Below, piece by piece: positions 8,378-17,875 of a stretch of DNA of 64,000 nucleotides. Source of the DNA: Leptospira sp. (GTDB taxonomy: Bacteria > Spirochaetota > Leptospiria > Leptospirales > Leptospiraceae); contig JAPZTS010000007.1 of the NCBI GenBank assembly GCA_027533185.1, forward strand, positions 1 to 64,000, given 5' to 3'. The position numbers were made by a program, and so were the translations under genes. The notes beneath the pieces were generated by a model. That model saw only the letters and a program-made list of their open reading frames with translations. It did not search any database and had not been told where the DNA came from. Position 1 is the first letter of the stretch. Every line of letters begins with the position of its first letter.

Positions 8378-9702
8378 TGAAAGAACTGTTTCGCACCCGT
8401 AAGTCTTTTGTTTTACTTGTCTATTTTTGTTCTCATCTCTTCCTCGGGAATTGCCGAACTGGTTTGGATTTGGGTGATGAAACCAATCTTCCTGTTGTAT
8501 CCACACTATTTAACAATCGCATGTTGCTGTTACTAAAAGGAACCTACTCGACTGACGCACCATTGGAATGGGCCGAGTTAAATGGCGGAACAGGGAACCT
8601 GTATTTGGATGACCAAGGTGCAGGCTTTGATCCCACTTTCAACTTGGATGGTCTGCCCAAAGCAGGTGACTTACAGATCTTACTCGATATCGGAGAAGTT
8701 CGTATCTCAAGTAAGTTCGAAAAAGGTTTTAATGAACTGACTCAAATTCGGGACTCACTTGATTCGAATAAATTTTGGGATTTTATTGCTCCCAACCGTC
8801 AGGTATTTTGCACAAACACATACTCTCTCGATGGGAATACTTGTCTTGAAAACAATGGTATCGTCAAAGCGCAGGACTTTTTCAATGGAACGGGAGCACA
8901 GTTTCCTTCAAATGATCCATCGGCAAATACAGTTTCGCTTACAGACGCAATAACCTTCAATCAGGCAACTGGTGGAAAGATAATGGGAAGGCAGTACTAC
9001 TATGCTGGAATCTATTTTCGTTCTCTTGTGACAACCTATGCCAAAAACGGGAATGCTCCACTTATCATACGATTTGATAATAGACCCAATATCCCTGGCT
9101 CTAATATTGTCCCAAGGAATAACTATACACCGGGCACTGCGACCGTTGCCAAAGCCGATATCGTGCCTAAGATGTTCCCAGCTCTCTATTCGCAAAGACC
9201 TACCCAAGCCGATATGGAAATCCGTGACGGGTTTGATCCCTACATCCTTGAAGTCCGTGTCAATATAAAAGAGAACTTGATGGTCCACTCGTATACCGCG
9301 GCATCAGGAAACGTCATCACATTTGTTGGGTTCAGTGATAGCCAATTTGACCACAGGGGAGAGGGAGATGCCGGGGGAAACCTTCTCACCCGGGCAAGGG
9401 TCATGTATCCAGAAACCGCCTCCAATATAACAATCACAGGTGGTGGGAATTCCCTCCGCCACCACTATGGAGTGTTTCGAATCCTAGAAACAGAGTTAAC
9501 CAATACACTCCCACTTGCGGCAACACCGGCAAAGTCTGGAGCAAGGATTCGTTATCTAAACCCAGGCGACTACAAGCTAGTTTGTTTGCATGATGCTACA
9601 AAAATAGACGGTTTTCCAGATACTGTCGTTAGAGAAACTACATTTTCGATTCCTGACTTCCCTTTTCGCCAGACGTACAATGTTGACCTCAGCTGCCCCT
9701 GA
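8377..9702 (+). CDS. Lipoprotein of unknown function
   Basis: 441 residues. The N-terminal FVLLVYFCSHLFLGNC gives a spirochaete-type lipobox with Cys26 as the lipidated residue. The mature protein is beta-rich, with several Asp/Gly/Asn stretches (GGTGNLYLDDQGAGFDP, GDAGGNLLTRARVMYP), and has no catalytic motif I know. The start ATG shares its A with the stop of the preceding barrel-like protein. A TTG three bases earlier is possible but less likely. It is followed by about 80 nt before the cyclase gene with no convincing terminator. Confidence 0.75.
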   Translation: MKELFRTRKSFVLLVYFCSHLFLGNCRTGLDLGDETNLPVVSTLFNNRMLLLLKGTYSTDAPLEWAELNGGTGNLYLDDQGAGFDPTFNLDGLPKAGDLQILLDIGEVRISSKFEKGFNELTQIRDSLDSNKFWDFIAPNRQVFCTNTYSLDGNTCLENNGIVKAQDFFNGTGAQFPSNDPSANTVSLTDAITFNQATGGKIMGRQYYYAGIYFRSLVTTYAKNGNAPLIIRFDNRPNIPGSNIVPRNNYTPGTATVAKADIVPKMFPALYSQRPTQADMEIRDGFDPYILEVRVNIKENLMVHSYTAASGNVITFVGFSDSQFDHRGEGDAGGNLLTRARVMYPETASNITITGGGNSLRHHYGVFRILETELTNTLPLAATPAKSGARIRYLNPGDYKLVCLHDATKIDGFPDTVVRETTFSIPDFPFRQTYNVDLSCP

Positions 9703-9781
9703 GGTTTAAAAAATTTATTAACTAAATCTATTTTCCTTTTTTTCAAAAGGTACTAATCCATACTATGGTCAAGTCATTTGT

Positions 9782-11632
9782 ATGATCAAAGCATCTTTGA
9801 AAAAACTCGCGTCCTTCCTTTTTAAGACAGACTCTGAAAGCTCTGATTTGACCTTTCCTATTCGATACAAACTGCTATTAATTACATCTGCAGTGTTGCT
9901 ACTCTCGATGTCTGGAGTGATTTTTCTTGCATCCTATTTTTTTAGAAAAGACAGCGAGGTTCGCGTAAAAGAAAATAATATAAAAATCAACGAGATCTTA
10001 TCTCTCAAAGTAAAATCCGATCTCCAATCCATCAAACAAGATATCCAGATTACATCGTCTGCAATTCTTCGAAGTCCAAACTTGACGGAAACCATTTCGA
10101 AAGAGCTGTTTTCGGCGGACAAAAATTTTCTTTTGGTTGGTGCATACGATTTCAATCTAAACCCAAAATTTGAGACACTGAATGATGATTTCTTAAAGGA
10201 TTATGACTACCAAAGATCAGAAGTCCAAGCAATCGTTAAACAATTCAAACCTAAGGTTAAAAAATCGTTTTCAGGAACAACTGTTATATGGAACGCAAGC
10301 CCATATTTTCGACACCCAATTTTATGTATTGCTTTTCCTTTATCCGAGTCCAAAGATACAGGAACAATTCTTTTAACTCTTTTCAGACTTGATAGTTTAC
10401 TTGATGCATTTCAAACATCTGGCCAAGTTGAAACTTTTTTAGTAAGCGAGGATGGCAGTGTTCTTGCTCACCCGGACGCAAAAATTGTGCTTTCCGGTTC
10501 CAGTTTGAACGATTTACCGATTGTTGAACGAATGAAAAAATCAACGGTGGACAATGGTCAGTTCAGATACCAATCCAATGATGGAACATGGTTCTTAGGT
10601 TCTTTCAAAAAACTAAGCTTAGGTGGAGTTGGTGTAATTTCACAAGTACGCGAAGAAAAAGTATTTGCAGAAGTTAATAACATCCAAAAAAGAAATGTTT
10701 ACTTACTCATTGTTTCACTGGCACTCGCATTTATCATCGTTTATATTTTTGCAAAATCTCTCTCCATTCCTATTTTAAATTTAGTGTCTGCTTCAGAAGA
10801 GATTCGTGCTGGAAATTACCATATAACTCTTGCAGCAACCACAAAAGATGAAATCGGAGTTCTGACTAGCTCTTTCGTTCGAATGGGGCGAGGACTTGAA
10901 GAAAGGGAAAAACTCAAGGATTCATTTGGAAAATTTGTGAATACTGATATCGCAGAACTTGCAGCTAAAGGCAAACTTGCGATAGGTGGACAAAGGAAAC
11001 ATTGTGCGGTATTTTTCTCCGATATCCGAGGATTTACATCCATTTCAGAACGTCTCCAACCAGAAGAGGTTGTTGAATTCTTAAACCAATATATGTCTGA
11101 GATGGTAACCTGCGTCAAAGAAACGGGTGGAACTGTAGATAAATTCATTGGTGATGCAATTATGGCAACCTGGGGAGCCCTTCGGAGCACAGGAAGTGAT
11201 TCCAAAAACGCTGTTGAAACCTGTATCAGAATGCGGGAACGTATGCTCGAATTCAACAAAGGAAGAGGAAGCACAAAAAAACCTATCATCAATATAGGCT
11301 GTGGAGTTAACACTGGATATGTGATCGCAGGTCAAATTGGAAGTTCTGAAAAAATGGAATTCACAGTAATAGGTGATACGGTAAATTTAGCCTCCAGAGT
11401 CGAATCTTTAAATAAAGAAAGTGGTACGGATATATTGATCTCTGAAAACACCTACAAAGAAGTAAAAGATTTTTTTACCGTTGAAAGTATGGGCGAAATA
11501 AAAGTGAAAGGAAAAGAAAAACCACAAAAGGTTTATGCAGTTTTAGGGCGAAAATCAGACAAAAATACACCAAAAAACCTGATCGAATTACGCAAGTTAC
11601 TCGGAATAATGCCCCCTGGGAAAAAAAAGTAA
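9782..11632 (+). CDS. Membrane-bound class III adenylyl cyclase with HAMP domain
   Basis: 616 residues. TM1 is at about residues 27-50, followed by a periplasmic Cache-like sensor (about 55-300), TM2 (about 306-324), a HAMP linker (about 325-378) and a class III cyclase domain (about 395-595). The metal-binding aspartates are D414 (FSDIRGFT) and D458 (GDAIMATWG). The substrate-selecting positions appear to be K524 and T528 (KMEFTVIGDTVN), the Lys/Thr pair usual in bacterial adenylyl rather than guanylyl cyclases. It therefore probably makes cAMP in response to an external signal. Three genes for a FecR-like protein and two exported proteins follow with minimal spacing. Confidence 0.92.
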   Translation: MIKASLKKLASFLFKTDSESSDLTFPIRYKLLLITSAVLLLSMSGVIFLASYFFRKDSEVRVKENNIKINEILSLKVKSDLQSIKQDIQITSSAILRSPNLTETISKELFSADKNFLLVGAYDFNLNPKFETLNDDFLKDYDYQRSEVQAIVKQFKPKVKKSFSGTTVIWNASPYFRHPILCIAFPLSESKDTGTILLTLFRLDSLLDAFQTSGQVETFLVSEDGSVLAHPDAKIVLSGSSLNDLPIVERMKKSTVDNGQFRYQSNDGTWFLGSFKKLSLGGVGVISQVREEKVFAEVNNIQKRNVYLLIVSLALAFIIVYIFAKSLSIPILNLVSASEEIRAGNYHITLAATTKDEIGVLTSSFVRMGRGLEEREKLKDSFGKFVNTDIAELAAKGKLAIGGQRKHCAVFFSDIRGFTSISERLQPEEVVEFLNQYMSEMVTCVKETGGTVDKFIGDAIMATWGALRSTGSDSKNAVETCIRMRERMLEFNKGRGSTKKPIINIGCGVNTGYVIAGQIGSSEKMEFTVIGDTVNLASRVESLNKESGTDILISENTYKEVKDFFTVESMGEIKVKGKEKPQKVYAVLGRKSDKNTPKNLIELRKLLGIMPPGKKK

Positions 11633-11635
11633 ATT

Positions 11636-13504
11636 ATGAAATTAGATGCTCGTGACAAACTAGTTCTCTTTGCTTTAGTATTTATTGCAATTTTATTTTC
11701 ATGTTTATTCTATCTGGATCTCAATCGAAAGATAAATATTGGAGATCGAGAAGTAATTGGCTCCATACATTTCAAGAATAATATCATTCAAAGAAAGTTT
11801 GAAGATGAAGTTATCTGGGAAAGACTAAATAATAATAGTCCTCTAACGAATAGAGATACAATTCGGTCTGAATCTTTTTCTGATGCAATTATCAGACTCA
11901 AAGACGGAACCGAAATCAACATCGACGAAAATAGTATGTTTAACTTGGACTTGACGGGAGAATCTCCGAATCTGGAGTTTAGTCAAGGTTCTCTTCAAAT
12001 TAAAAAAGGTTCCTCCGATGATCATCATATTTTGATTACAAGTGGTGGTCAGGAAATCAATGTAAGGTCTGGCGATGTCAAACTAGAGAAGGCTGAAAAA
12101 CAGAATTTAAGTCTTTTTGTGGAACGGGGCAATACTACGATTAAGGACGGAGGCAAGGAAGTAAAAGTTTCTGGAGGAAAAAAAGCCGAATTTAAATCAA
12201 CTGGCTTAGAAATTAAAAAGATACCAGCCCTCCTTATTTCACCGAGTTCCCAGAAATTGATTTTAAGCCAAAGCACTGAGACTTCCATACTTTTCCAATG
12301 GAAACTTGAAGATGAGTTTTATAACCCAACGATTGAAATATCTAGATCCCCAAACTTTCAACTTACTTTGATTAAGGAGAAAGTTTCAGGTGATCAAGCT
12401 AGCTTTCGACTTAGAGAAGGCACCTACTATTGGAGAATTCTTGTCACAAGTAAACAAACTAACGAAAAGGATGTGAGTGACACGGGTAAGTTTTTTGTTT
12501 CGAAGGATGAACCATTAAAGATTGAATCGCCTGAGCCAGGAAGAGTATTTAGTTATGTAAATCTTCCTCCCTTAATTGGATTAAGATGGAATTTGATACC
12601 AACAATAAAATCTTATAGAGTAGAAATTTCAAGTGACTCACAATTTCAAAATATAACAAAAAACTTAAATACGGATTCCAACCAGATATCATTCGATGAC
12701 CTCCAAGAAGGTAAATATTTTGTCCGTGTAATTGGAATTTCAGCTTTTTCTGAGACTAAAGATAAAGAGAGTCCATCCACATTTTTTTCTATACAAAAAC
12801 TATCAAGTTACCCAAGTCTCAAATGGATGAGACCAGGTAATAGCTCTGAAATTTCAAAAGAGGAACTTTCCCTTGGCAAAGCTATTCTTATTTGGGATGG
12901 AAATCCGGAATACAATTCCTACCAATTACAAATTGCACGAGATACAAGTTTTAAAAATACCTTGCTGAATGAAGTAGTTCCATCCAATTTCTATACTTTA
13001 AATCCAGGTGTATTGAAGGAAGAAACATACAATGCGAGAATCCTTGGGAAAACCTCGGATGGCAAAACTTCTGAGTGGTCTGAAATTCTTAATTTTAAAA
13101 TCACTAATGAAAAAACCAAAGTTGAAGAAAAGGAAGTTTCATCTTCAGATACTTATTTGGAAATTCTTTCCCCGTCATCTAGGATTGTTCAGATGAAAGG
13201 CAAATCTAGTTTGGATTTTGAATGGAAAGCGAGCGGTGACTTTGATCGATTTGATATTGTTATATACCAACACAGCGGAGAAAAAAAATCCGCAATTTAC
13301 AAGTCTTCGACCAAAACAAACAAATACAAACTTACAAATCTCAACATTCTAGATGAGGGAAGTTTTAGCTGGGACATAACAGGAATAAAAAACGGGGCGA
13401 GTGTTTTATCAAGAAAGGGCAATTTTATTTTAGCCCTTGACCAACTTAAGTCATTAAAACCAAATGATATAGAATTTATCTCACCCAAACGAATTTATAG
13501 ATAA
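11636..13504 (+). CDS. FecR-domain protein with fibronectin-III-like repeats
   Basis: 622 residues. One N-terminal membrane anchor (LVLFALVFIAILFSCLFYL) precedes a FecR-type beta domain (about residues 60-190), with the typical SDAIIRLKDGTEINIDENS and SLQIKKG strands. Three or four FnIII-like modules follow (FQWKLEDEF..., LRWNLIPTIKSYRVEIS, LIWDGNPEYNSYQLQIA, FEWKASGDFDRFDIVI), each with the YxxxIS/IA strand and a YYWRI/YFVRV-type strand. Most of the protein should lie in the periplasm. It begins three bases after the cyclase stop and four bases before the next gene, so it is likely a functional partner of the cyclase, perhaps in sensing or as a structural element; that is inference. Confidence 0.82.
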   Translation: MKLDARDKLVLFALVFIAILFSCLFYLDLNRKINIGDREVIGSIHFKNNIIQRKFEDEVIWERLNNNSPLTNRDTIRSESFSDAIIRLKDGTEINIDENSMFNLDLTGESPNLEFSQGSLQIKKGSSDDHHILITSGGQEINVRSGDVKLEKAEKQNLSLFVERGNTTIKDGGKEVKVSGGKKAEFKSTGLEIKKIPALLISPSSQKLILSQSTETSILFQWKLEDEFYNPTIEISRSPNFQLTLIKEKVSGDQASFRLREGTYYWRILVTSKQTNEKDVSDTGKFFVSKDEPLKIESPEPGRVFSYVNLPPLIGLRWNLIPTIKSYRVEISSDSQFQNITKNLNTDSNQISFDDLQEGKYFVRVIGISAFSETKDKESPSTFFSIQKLSSYPSLKWMRPGNSSEISKEELSLGKAILIWDGNPEYNSYQLQIARDTSFKNTLLNEVVPSNFYTLNPGVLKEETYNARILGKTSDGKTSEWSEILNFKITNEKTKVEEKEVSSSDTYLEILSPSSRIVQMKGKSSLDFEWKASGDFDRFDIVIYQHSGEKKSAIYKSSTKTNKYKLTNLNILDEGSFSWDITGIKNGASVLSRKGNFILALDQLKSLKPNDIEFISPKRIYR

Positions 13505-13508
13505 CCAT

Positions 13509-14660
13509 ATGAAAGTAACCAAACTAACGTCGTCTTATACGATGAATTCAGTTTCACTCCGAATATTTCTTTTTTGCATGAGTCTGATCGTTTTAGGACA
13601 GATTCAAATATATGGAGAAGACCTAAAGCGCGTTGTAGCATGGAAACCAATTCGAGAGGCATCAGGATACCAAATACAAATTAAAGATAAAAAAGGGAAT
13701 CGTGTTGTAGACAAACAGATCGAAAAAAGTTTTTATTCGGTCGAGGATTTGCCTACAGGAGATTATGAAGTTAGAACTGCACCGCTTAATCTTTTCAAAA
13801 AACCCGTTGTTTGGTCCAATTGGAGAGAATTGGAAATCATAATTTCAGAGCCACCTAAAGTTACGATAGAGGAGAGAAAGCCCGCAATTCTTATCGAAAA
13901 AAAGGATGAAGCCCTATCCAATCAAAATGATTCAAAAACAAAACCTCAAACGATTGCAATCAAAGGGGATAATTTTTTAGATGTAACCGAGGTCGAAATC
14001 AAAAAAGAATCCTACAAAATTCCTATTTTAGAAAAAGATACAATCAGCAAACAACAGATAGATGTCAAAATCGAAACAAAAGGTGCAAAGCCTGGAGACT
14101 ATGATTTAACTGTCACAAACCCCTACCAAAAACCGAAAGTTATTTCAAATTTTTTAAAAATAGAAAATGCTAATACAGAAAAATCGGCCACGAAAAAAGA
14201 AGACACGGTCGAAGATCAAGCTGCGCTCGTAGAATCTAAGAAAACTGAATCACAAAAAGATTCAGATACACCATCAAAAAAAGAATCGAGTCTACCTGCG
14301 GGAAAACCGCTAAACGACTACTCATATGAAGAAATGATGAAATTTTTGGAATCCAATGTTGCTGAAAATTGCAAACAGACAAAGATCCCGGCTATTACCC
14401 TGGGAGAATGCAATAAAACATTCGTTACTGTGAACGAGTCGACCCTTTTAAATAAGAATATTTTTGCATTTTACAAACTAATCGGAACCAACTCATCGGA
14501 TCGTATGAGTGCTTACAAACACTTCGGTGAAAATTGTAAACCTGGTTTTAGACCTGCAAAGGAAAAAATGGATGAACTCTGGAAAAACAAAAACAATTTA
14601 GAACCAGAAGAACGTCAGTTTTTGGGCAATAGTTTGCAAAAAATTACAAACTGTCCGTAG
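13509..14660 (+). CDS. Exported FnIII/TIG-like protein with a Cys-bearing C-terminus
   Basis: 383 residues. The signal peptide runs to about IQIYGED; Met12 is an alternative start that gives a shorter leader. An FnIII-like module (VAWKPIREASGYQIQIKDK) matches those of the preceding FecR protein. A TIG/IPT-like strand set follows (AIKGDNFLDVTEVEI, GDYDLTVTNPY). A low-complexity Lys/Glu/Ser linker (about 225-270) leads to a C-terminal helical domain with four Cys (ENCKQ, GECNK, ENCKP, TNCP) that probably form two disulfides. It starts four bases after the FecR gene, which supports joint expression and an envelope role linked to the cyclase. No family name can be given. Confidence 0.75.
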   Translation: MKVTKLTSSYTMNSVSLRIFLFCMSLIVLGQIQIYGEDLKRVVAWKPIREASGYQIQIKDKKGNRVVDKQIEKSFYSVEDLPTGDYEVRTAPLNLFKKPVVWSNWRELEIIISEPPKVTIEERKPAILIEKKDEALSNQNDSKTKPQTIAIKGDNFLDVTEVEIKKESYKIPILEKDTISKQQIDVKIETKGAKPGDYDLTVTNPYQKPKVISNFLKIENANTEKSATKKEDTVEDQAALVESKKTESQKDSDTPSKKESSLPAGKPLNDYSYEEMMKFLESNVAENCKQTKIPAITLGECNKTFVTVNESTLLNKNIFAFYKLIGTNSSDRMSAYKHFGENCKPGFRPAKEKMDELWKNKNNLEPEERQFLGNSLQKITNCP

Positions 14661-14714
14661 AATTTTTTACTTCTTTTGCTTGTAAGTATAGAATTGCTGA
14701 GTCAAATGATTGGA

Positions 14715-15311
14715 ATGAAGACTTCTCGACTCTTACTTTTTTCTATCTTTGCCTTGGGTTCTATTGCCTTGGTCGCGGAGCCTTCAGTTTTGAATCAAAA
14801 TGTTAAGGATGTCACAAACAGACTCCAGGATTTGGCGCTTTACCCCAATTTAGCAAAAAAAAGGCTCTATGGTGCCGTAGGAAAAACAGGAGCCATTCGA
14901 TTTGATTTAAAATCAGGAGAAAATTCTCCGCAATCTCTTGGCATTGGAATCGCGACAGATGGAACTTTGAAAGAGTTCTTACTTACTGTCTATTCTGGAA
15001 ATGGCCAAGTAGAAAATCCCATCATTCTGCGAAAGGAAAAAGTAACTGGAGAATCACAATGGGTATTTGAGTTACTTGCTCCACCAGAGGAAGTGACAGT
15101 AGAGATTCAGAATTTAGCAAGCACACAAACTGTCTCCGTAGTTGAAATTGTGCACGGGTACTATTTTGGGTATTCGGTCGACAAAGAGAATCAAACAAAG
15201 CCACAACAACAGAATCCAGTTCGTCAAAATACCTTAGACTCAGAAAAACTATCACCTAACGATTTGCAAAATCGTGTCGAGTTTATTCGGGCTCCTATTA
15301 CTAAAGACTAA
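14715..15311 (+). CDS. Exported protein of unknown function
   Basis: 198 residues from the ATG at 14715, giving the signal peptide MKTSRLLLFSIFALGSIALV-AEP; Met codons at 14706 and further upstream give extended leaders. The mature protein has a helical start (NVKDVTNRLQDLALYP), then a beta-rich middle (GAIRFDLKSGE, LKEFLLTVYSGNG, TVEIQNLASTQTVSVVEIVHGYYFGY) and a Gln/Pro-rich tail. It is the last gene of the cyclase-FecR operon and overlaps the convergent DUF1574 gene by 11 nt. I recognise no known domain. Confidence 0.65.
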   Translation: MKTSRLLLFSIFALGSIALVAEPSVLNQNVKDVTNRLQDLALYPNLAKKRLYGAVGKTGAIRFDLKSGENSPQSLGIGIATDGTLKEFLLTVYSGNGQVENPIILRKEKVTGESQWVFELLAPPEEVTVEIQNLASTQTVSVVEIVHGYYFGYSVDKENQTKPQQQNPVRQNTLDSEKLSPNDLQNRVEFIRAPITKD

Positions 15312-16380
15312 CTAAATTTTTGAAGATATAATCTGTATAGGCATCATAACACGAGGGAGACATATGGCCTGCATCGCTGAACTCATTGCAGGTATACGAT
15401 TTATCATCATTCATATTCCAAAGTGGGATCTTTTTTCTTTCGTGAAATTTACGAATCTCTGGAAACCATTCGTCGTATACGGTCCCTTCTTTTCCCAAAG
15501 CGACAGAAATCTTTTGGCTTCTAATATGATCCATGTAAGGAAGAGACAATCGAACCCAAATCACGGCAGAGGGAACACCAAGTGACTTTGACAAATCAAT
15601 AGAGTTTTCCAAAAACTCCAAAGTTGAATGCGAGAATTGAAACGGAACAAGATACGATTGGAAGTCTCCCGCTGCCGATTTTTTTAAAAGCTCTTGTGGA
15701 AGTACAGCTTCATGAGTACCTGGGGTTAAGGCCGAACCTTTTCCTTTTTCCAAGTCAGAATACAAGTTATTTCTTAAATCGCGGTAAGGATATAAAAAGG
15801 TTTCCTTATTTTTAGCTCTGCCAATAATTACTTCCAGTTTGGGACGATATTGATATGCACGAAACATACGTTTTGCGATAAGCGTTGAGATTTCGTCCGT
15901 AGTAAACTTTGAAAAATGTTTTAGAACAAAGCTCACATCCAAACCGTTGGTGAGAGTCTCATCGACTTTTAGAGAGGCAACGGAATTGTACAGTTCTACT
16001 GAATGTTCAAAAAGAATAAAATCAGGTTTCACCTCATCTTTCGCAAACTTCTCCATCCATTGGAGAGTATAATCGGACTTTCCACCTGGAACAGAAAAGT
16101 TGAAAAGAATCCAACCCGGATACCTTCTTTGGATATAGTCATTGTTAAACAGTAGAGCTCTGGAATTTCCAAAATAAACTAAAACCTTTTCCCTTTTTGG
16201 ATTTGCCAAATAGAGCTTAAGGTCTTCGTAAAGATCATTCTTTTGAATGTAATTGATATCTGAAAGGGACTTAGAAAAGTAAGTATGAACGTTTTCCAAT
16301 AGCAAAAGTTTATCTAAACAAAAAGCAACTAGGATCGTAAAAAAGGGAAGAAGAAGAAACCTATGTTTAATCAAATCCAT
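15301..16380 (-). CDS. DUF1574 family protein, SGNH-hydrolase-like
   Basis: 359 residues. A single N-terminal membrane segment (FLLLPFFTILVAFCLDKLLLL) is followed by an extracytoplasmic domain with VLVYFGNSRALLF, where GNSR takes the place of the GDS block of SGNH hydrolases, and a late DAGHMSP block carrying Asp and His. DUF1574 proteins are typical of Leptospira and commonly sit beside MBOAT acyltransferases, as here: the MBOAT gene is 12 nt upstream. By analogy with AlgJ/AlgX beside AlgI, the pair probably completes O-acylation of an envelope glycan, with the MBOAT protein moving the acyl group across the membrane. The acceptor is unknown. Confidence 0.8.
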   Translation of the reverse strand: MDLIKHRFLLLPFFTILVAFCLDKLLLLENVHTYFSKSLSDINYIQKNDLYEDLKLYLANPKREKVLVYFGNSRALLFNNDYIQRRYPGWILFNFSVPGGKSDYTLQWMEKFAKDEVKPDFILFEHSVELYNSVASLKVDETLTNGLDVSFVLKHFSKFTTDEISTLIAKRMFRAYQYRPKLEVIIGRAKNKETFLYPYRDLRNNLYSDLEKGKGSALTPGTHEAVLPQELLKKSAAGDFQSYLVPFQFSHSTLEFLENSIDLSKSLGVPSAVIWVRLSLPYMDHIRSQKISVALGKEGTVYDEWFPEIRKFHERKKIPLWNMNDDKSYTCNEFSDAGHMSPSCYDAYTDYIFKNLVSL

Positions 16381-16392
16381 CTTTCATTTTCC

Positions 16393-17874
16393 TCAAAATT
16401 TATAATAGATAAACTCGCCACCATCTTGAGAGAGGGTAGCCAACAAAAATATTGTTACAACACCTAAAACCGGAACAAGAATGCGGTCAAACTTTCTGAA
16501 TCTTTCCCAATACTCGGGAAAGTATTGAAGATGGTGAAAAAACAGAAGTGCTGACGAAGTGTATATCATTCTCTCTAGGTTTTCAATATGTCGGTATTGA
16601 AAGGACGAACCGGAACCAAATAGAGATGAAGCTCCTACCATCCATTTATTTTCCGTGGTCATTACCAAACTCTCAAGTCCTCCAGAAAAATGAGTGAAGA
16701 TACCTTTGAAGAGAATGACCATCGAAGTGCCATCATTTGATCGAAACATCAAACCTGAAATAGAAAAAAGTATAAATACAAACAGAGCTTTCGCGACGAT
16801 TAACACTTTGTTATTTTCGGGCGTGAGTTTCCAACCTAGACTGCCTTCAAAGTATCTTTCCGTCGCAAGAATCAGTCCCCAGTAAAATCCCCAACAGATA
16901 AATGTGTAATCTGCACCATGCCAAAATCCACCTAAAGTCATAATAATAATAAGATTTAGATAGGTGCGCATTTCACCTTTTTTTGAACCACCTAACGGAA
17001 AATAAATATAATCTCTGAGCCAAAAAGAGAGAGTGATATGCCAACGTTTCCAAAGTTCTCGCCCAGACGTAGCGAAAAAAGGAGCCTTAAAGTTTTCAGG
17101 TAGCTCGAAGCCCAAAAATAACGCGATAGATCTAGCCATATCGGTAAGACCAGAAAAGTCGCAGTAAACTTGAATCGAATAACAAATACCAGCTATAAAT
17201 AACGAAAATGAATTGTATTCGGCAGGTGCATTAAAAACGGGAGTGATAGTTAGAGACATTGGGTCTGCAACTAATACTTTTTTGATGAGTCCAGAACAAA
17301 GCAAATATCCTGCTCGAAACATCTTTTCTTTGTTTGGTGAAAGATTCTCTAAGTTAGGAAAAAAATCCGTCATCCTCATGATAGGCCCAGCAATTAACAC
17401 AGGGAAGAAGGCGACAAAAAGATAATAATCTAAAACACCAACAAGAGGTTTTTTTGGTTCTCGATACGTATCCACAGCAGCGGCAATTACTTGGAAGGTG
17501 TAGAAGCTCACTGCGAGTGGGAGTGCAATATGTATCAGGTTTGGCACATCAGCAAAAAAGGGATAGTCGGTGATATCAAAAAGCACTCTACTAAAAAAGT
17601 AGATATACTTAAAAAAAGCTAAATTCAATAGATTTAAAGAAACAGATACCGTAGTCCAAAACCTATTGCCAGGAGTAGATTGAATCTTACGCAGAAGTAG
17701 ATAATTGACTCCGATAACAACAAGAAAATGAAAGGTAAGTAGGACGGAAAAATATAGATAGAACAAAACCCCGGAAAGTAGTAAAAAACTCTTTCTATAT
17801 GTCTTTGGAATTGCCCAATAGAAAAGATAAACAACGCTGAAAAAGATTAAAAATGGGATGGAATTAAAAAGCAT
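16393..17874 (-). CDS. MBOAT family O-acyltransferase, AlgI-like
   Basis: 493 residues with about ten membrane segments. It has the AlgI landmarks SFYTFQVIAAAVDTYR, YCDFSGLTDMARSIALFLGFELPENF, KRWHITLSFWLRDYIYFPLGGSKKG and the catalytic-His region GGFWHGADYTFICWG. AlgI proteins move acyl (usually acetyl) groups across the inner membrane for polysaccharide O-acylation. It is one base from the YacP-like gene upstream and 12 nt from the DUF1574 gene downstream, so the three are one transcript. No alginate genes are nearby, so the target is another glycan or glycolipid. Confidence 0.93.
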   Translation of the reverse strand: MLFNSIPFLIFFSVVYLFYWAIPKTYRKSFLLLSGVLFYLYFSVLLTFHFLVVIGVNYLLLRKIQSTPGNRFWTTVSVSLNLLNLAFFKYIYFFSRVLFDITDYPFFADVPNLIHIALPLAVSFYTFQVIAAAVDTYREPKKPLVGVLDYYLFVAFFPVLIAGPIMRMTDFFPNLENLSPNKEKMFRAGYLLCSGLIKKVLVADPMSLTITPVFNAPAEYNSFSLFIAGICYSIQVYCDFSGLTDMARSIALFLGFELPENFKAPFFATSGRELWKRWHITLSFWLRDYIYFPLGGSKKGEMRTYLNLIIIMTLGGFWHGADYTFICWGFYWGLILATERYFEGSLGWKLTPENNKVLIVAKALFVFILFSISGLMFRSNDGTSMVILFKGIFTHFSGGLESLVMTTENKWMVGASSLFGSGSSFQYRHIENLERMIYTSSALLFFHHLQYFPEYWERFRKFDRILVPVLGVVTIFLLATLSQDGGEFIYYKF

Positions 17875-17875
17875 A

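Noticed and set aside
11636..13504. FecR protein as an ECF-sigma anti-sigma factor
   Set aside because: No sigma factor is adjacent and the N-terminal anti-sigma segment is absent; the layout fits a membrane-anchored FecR-FnIII protein.
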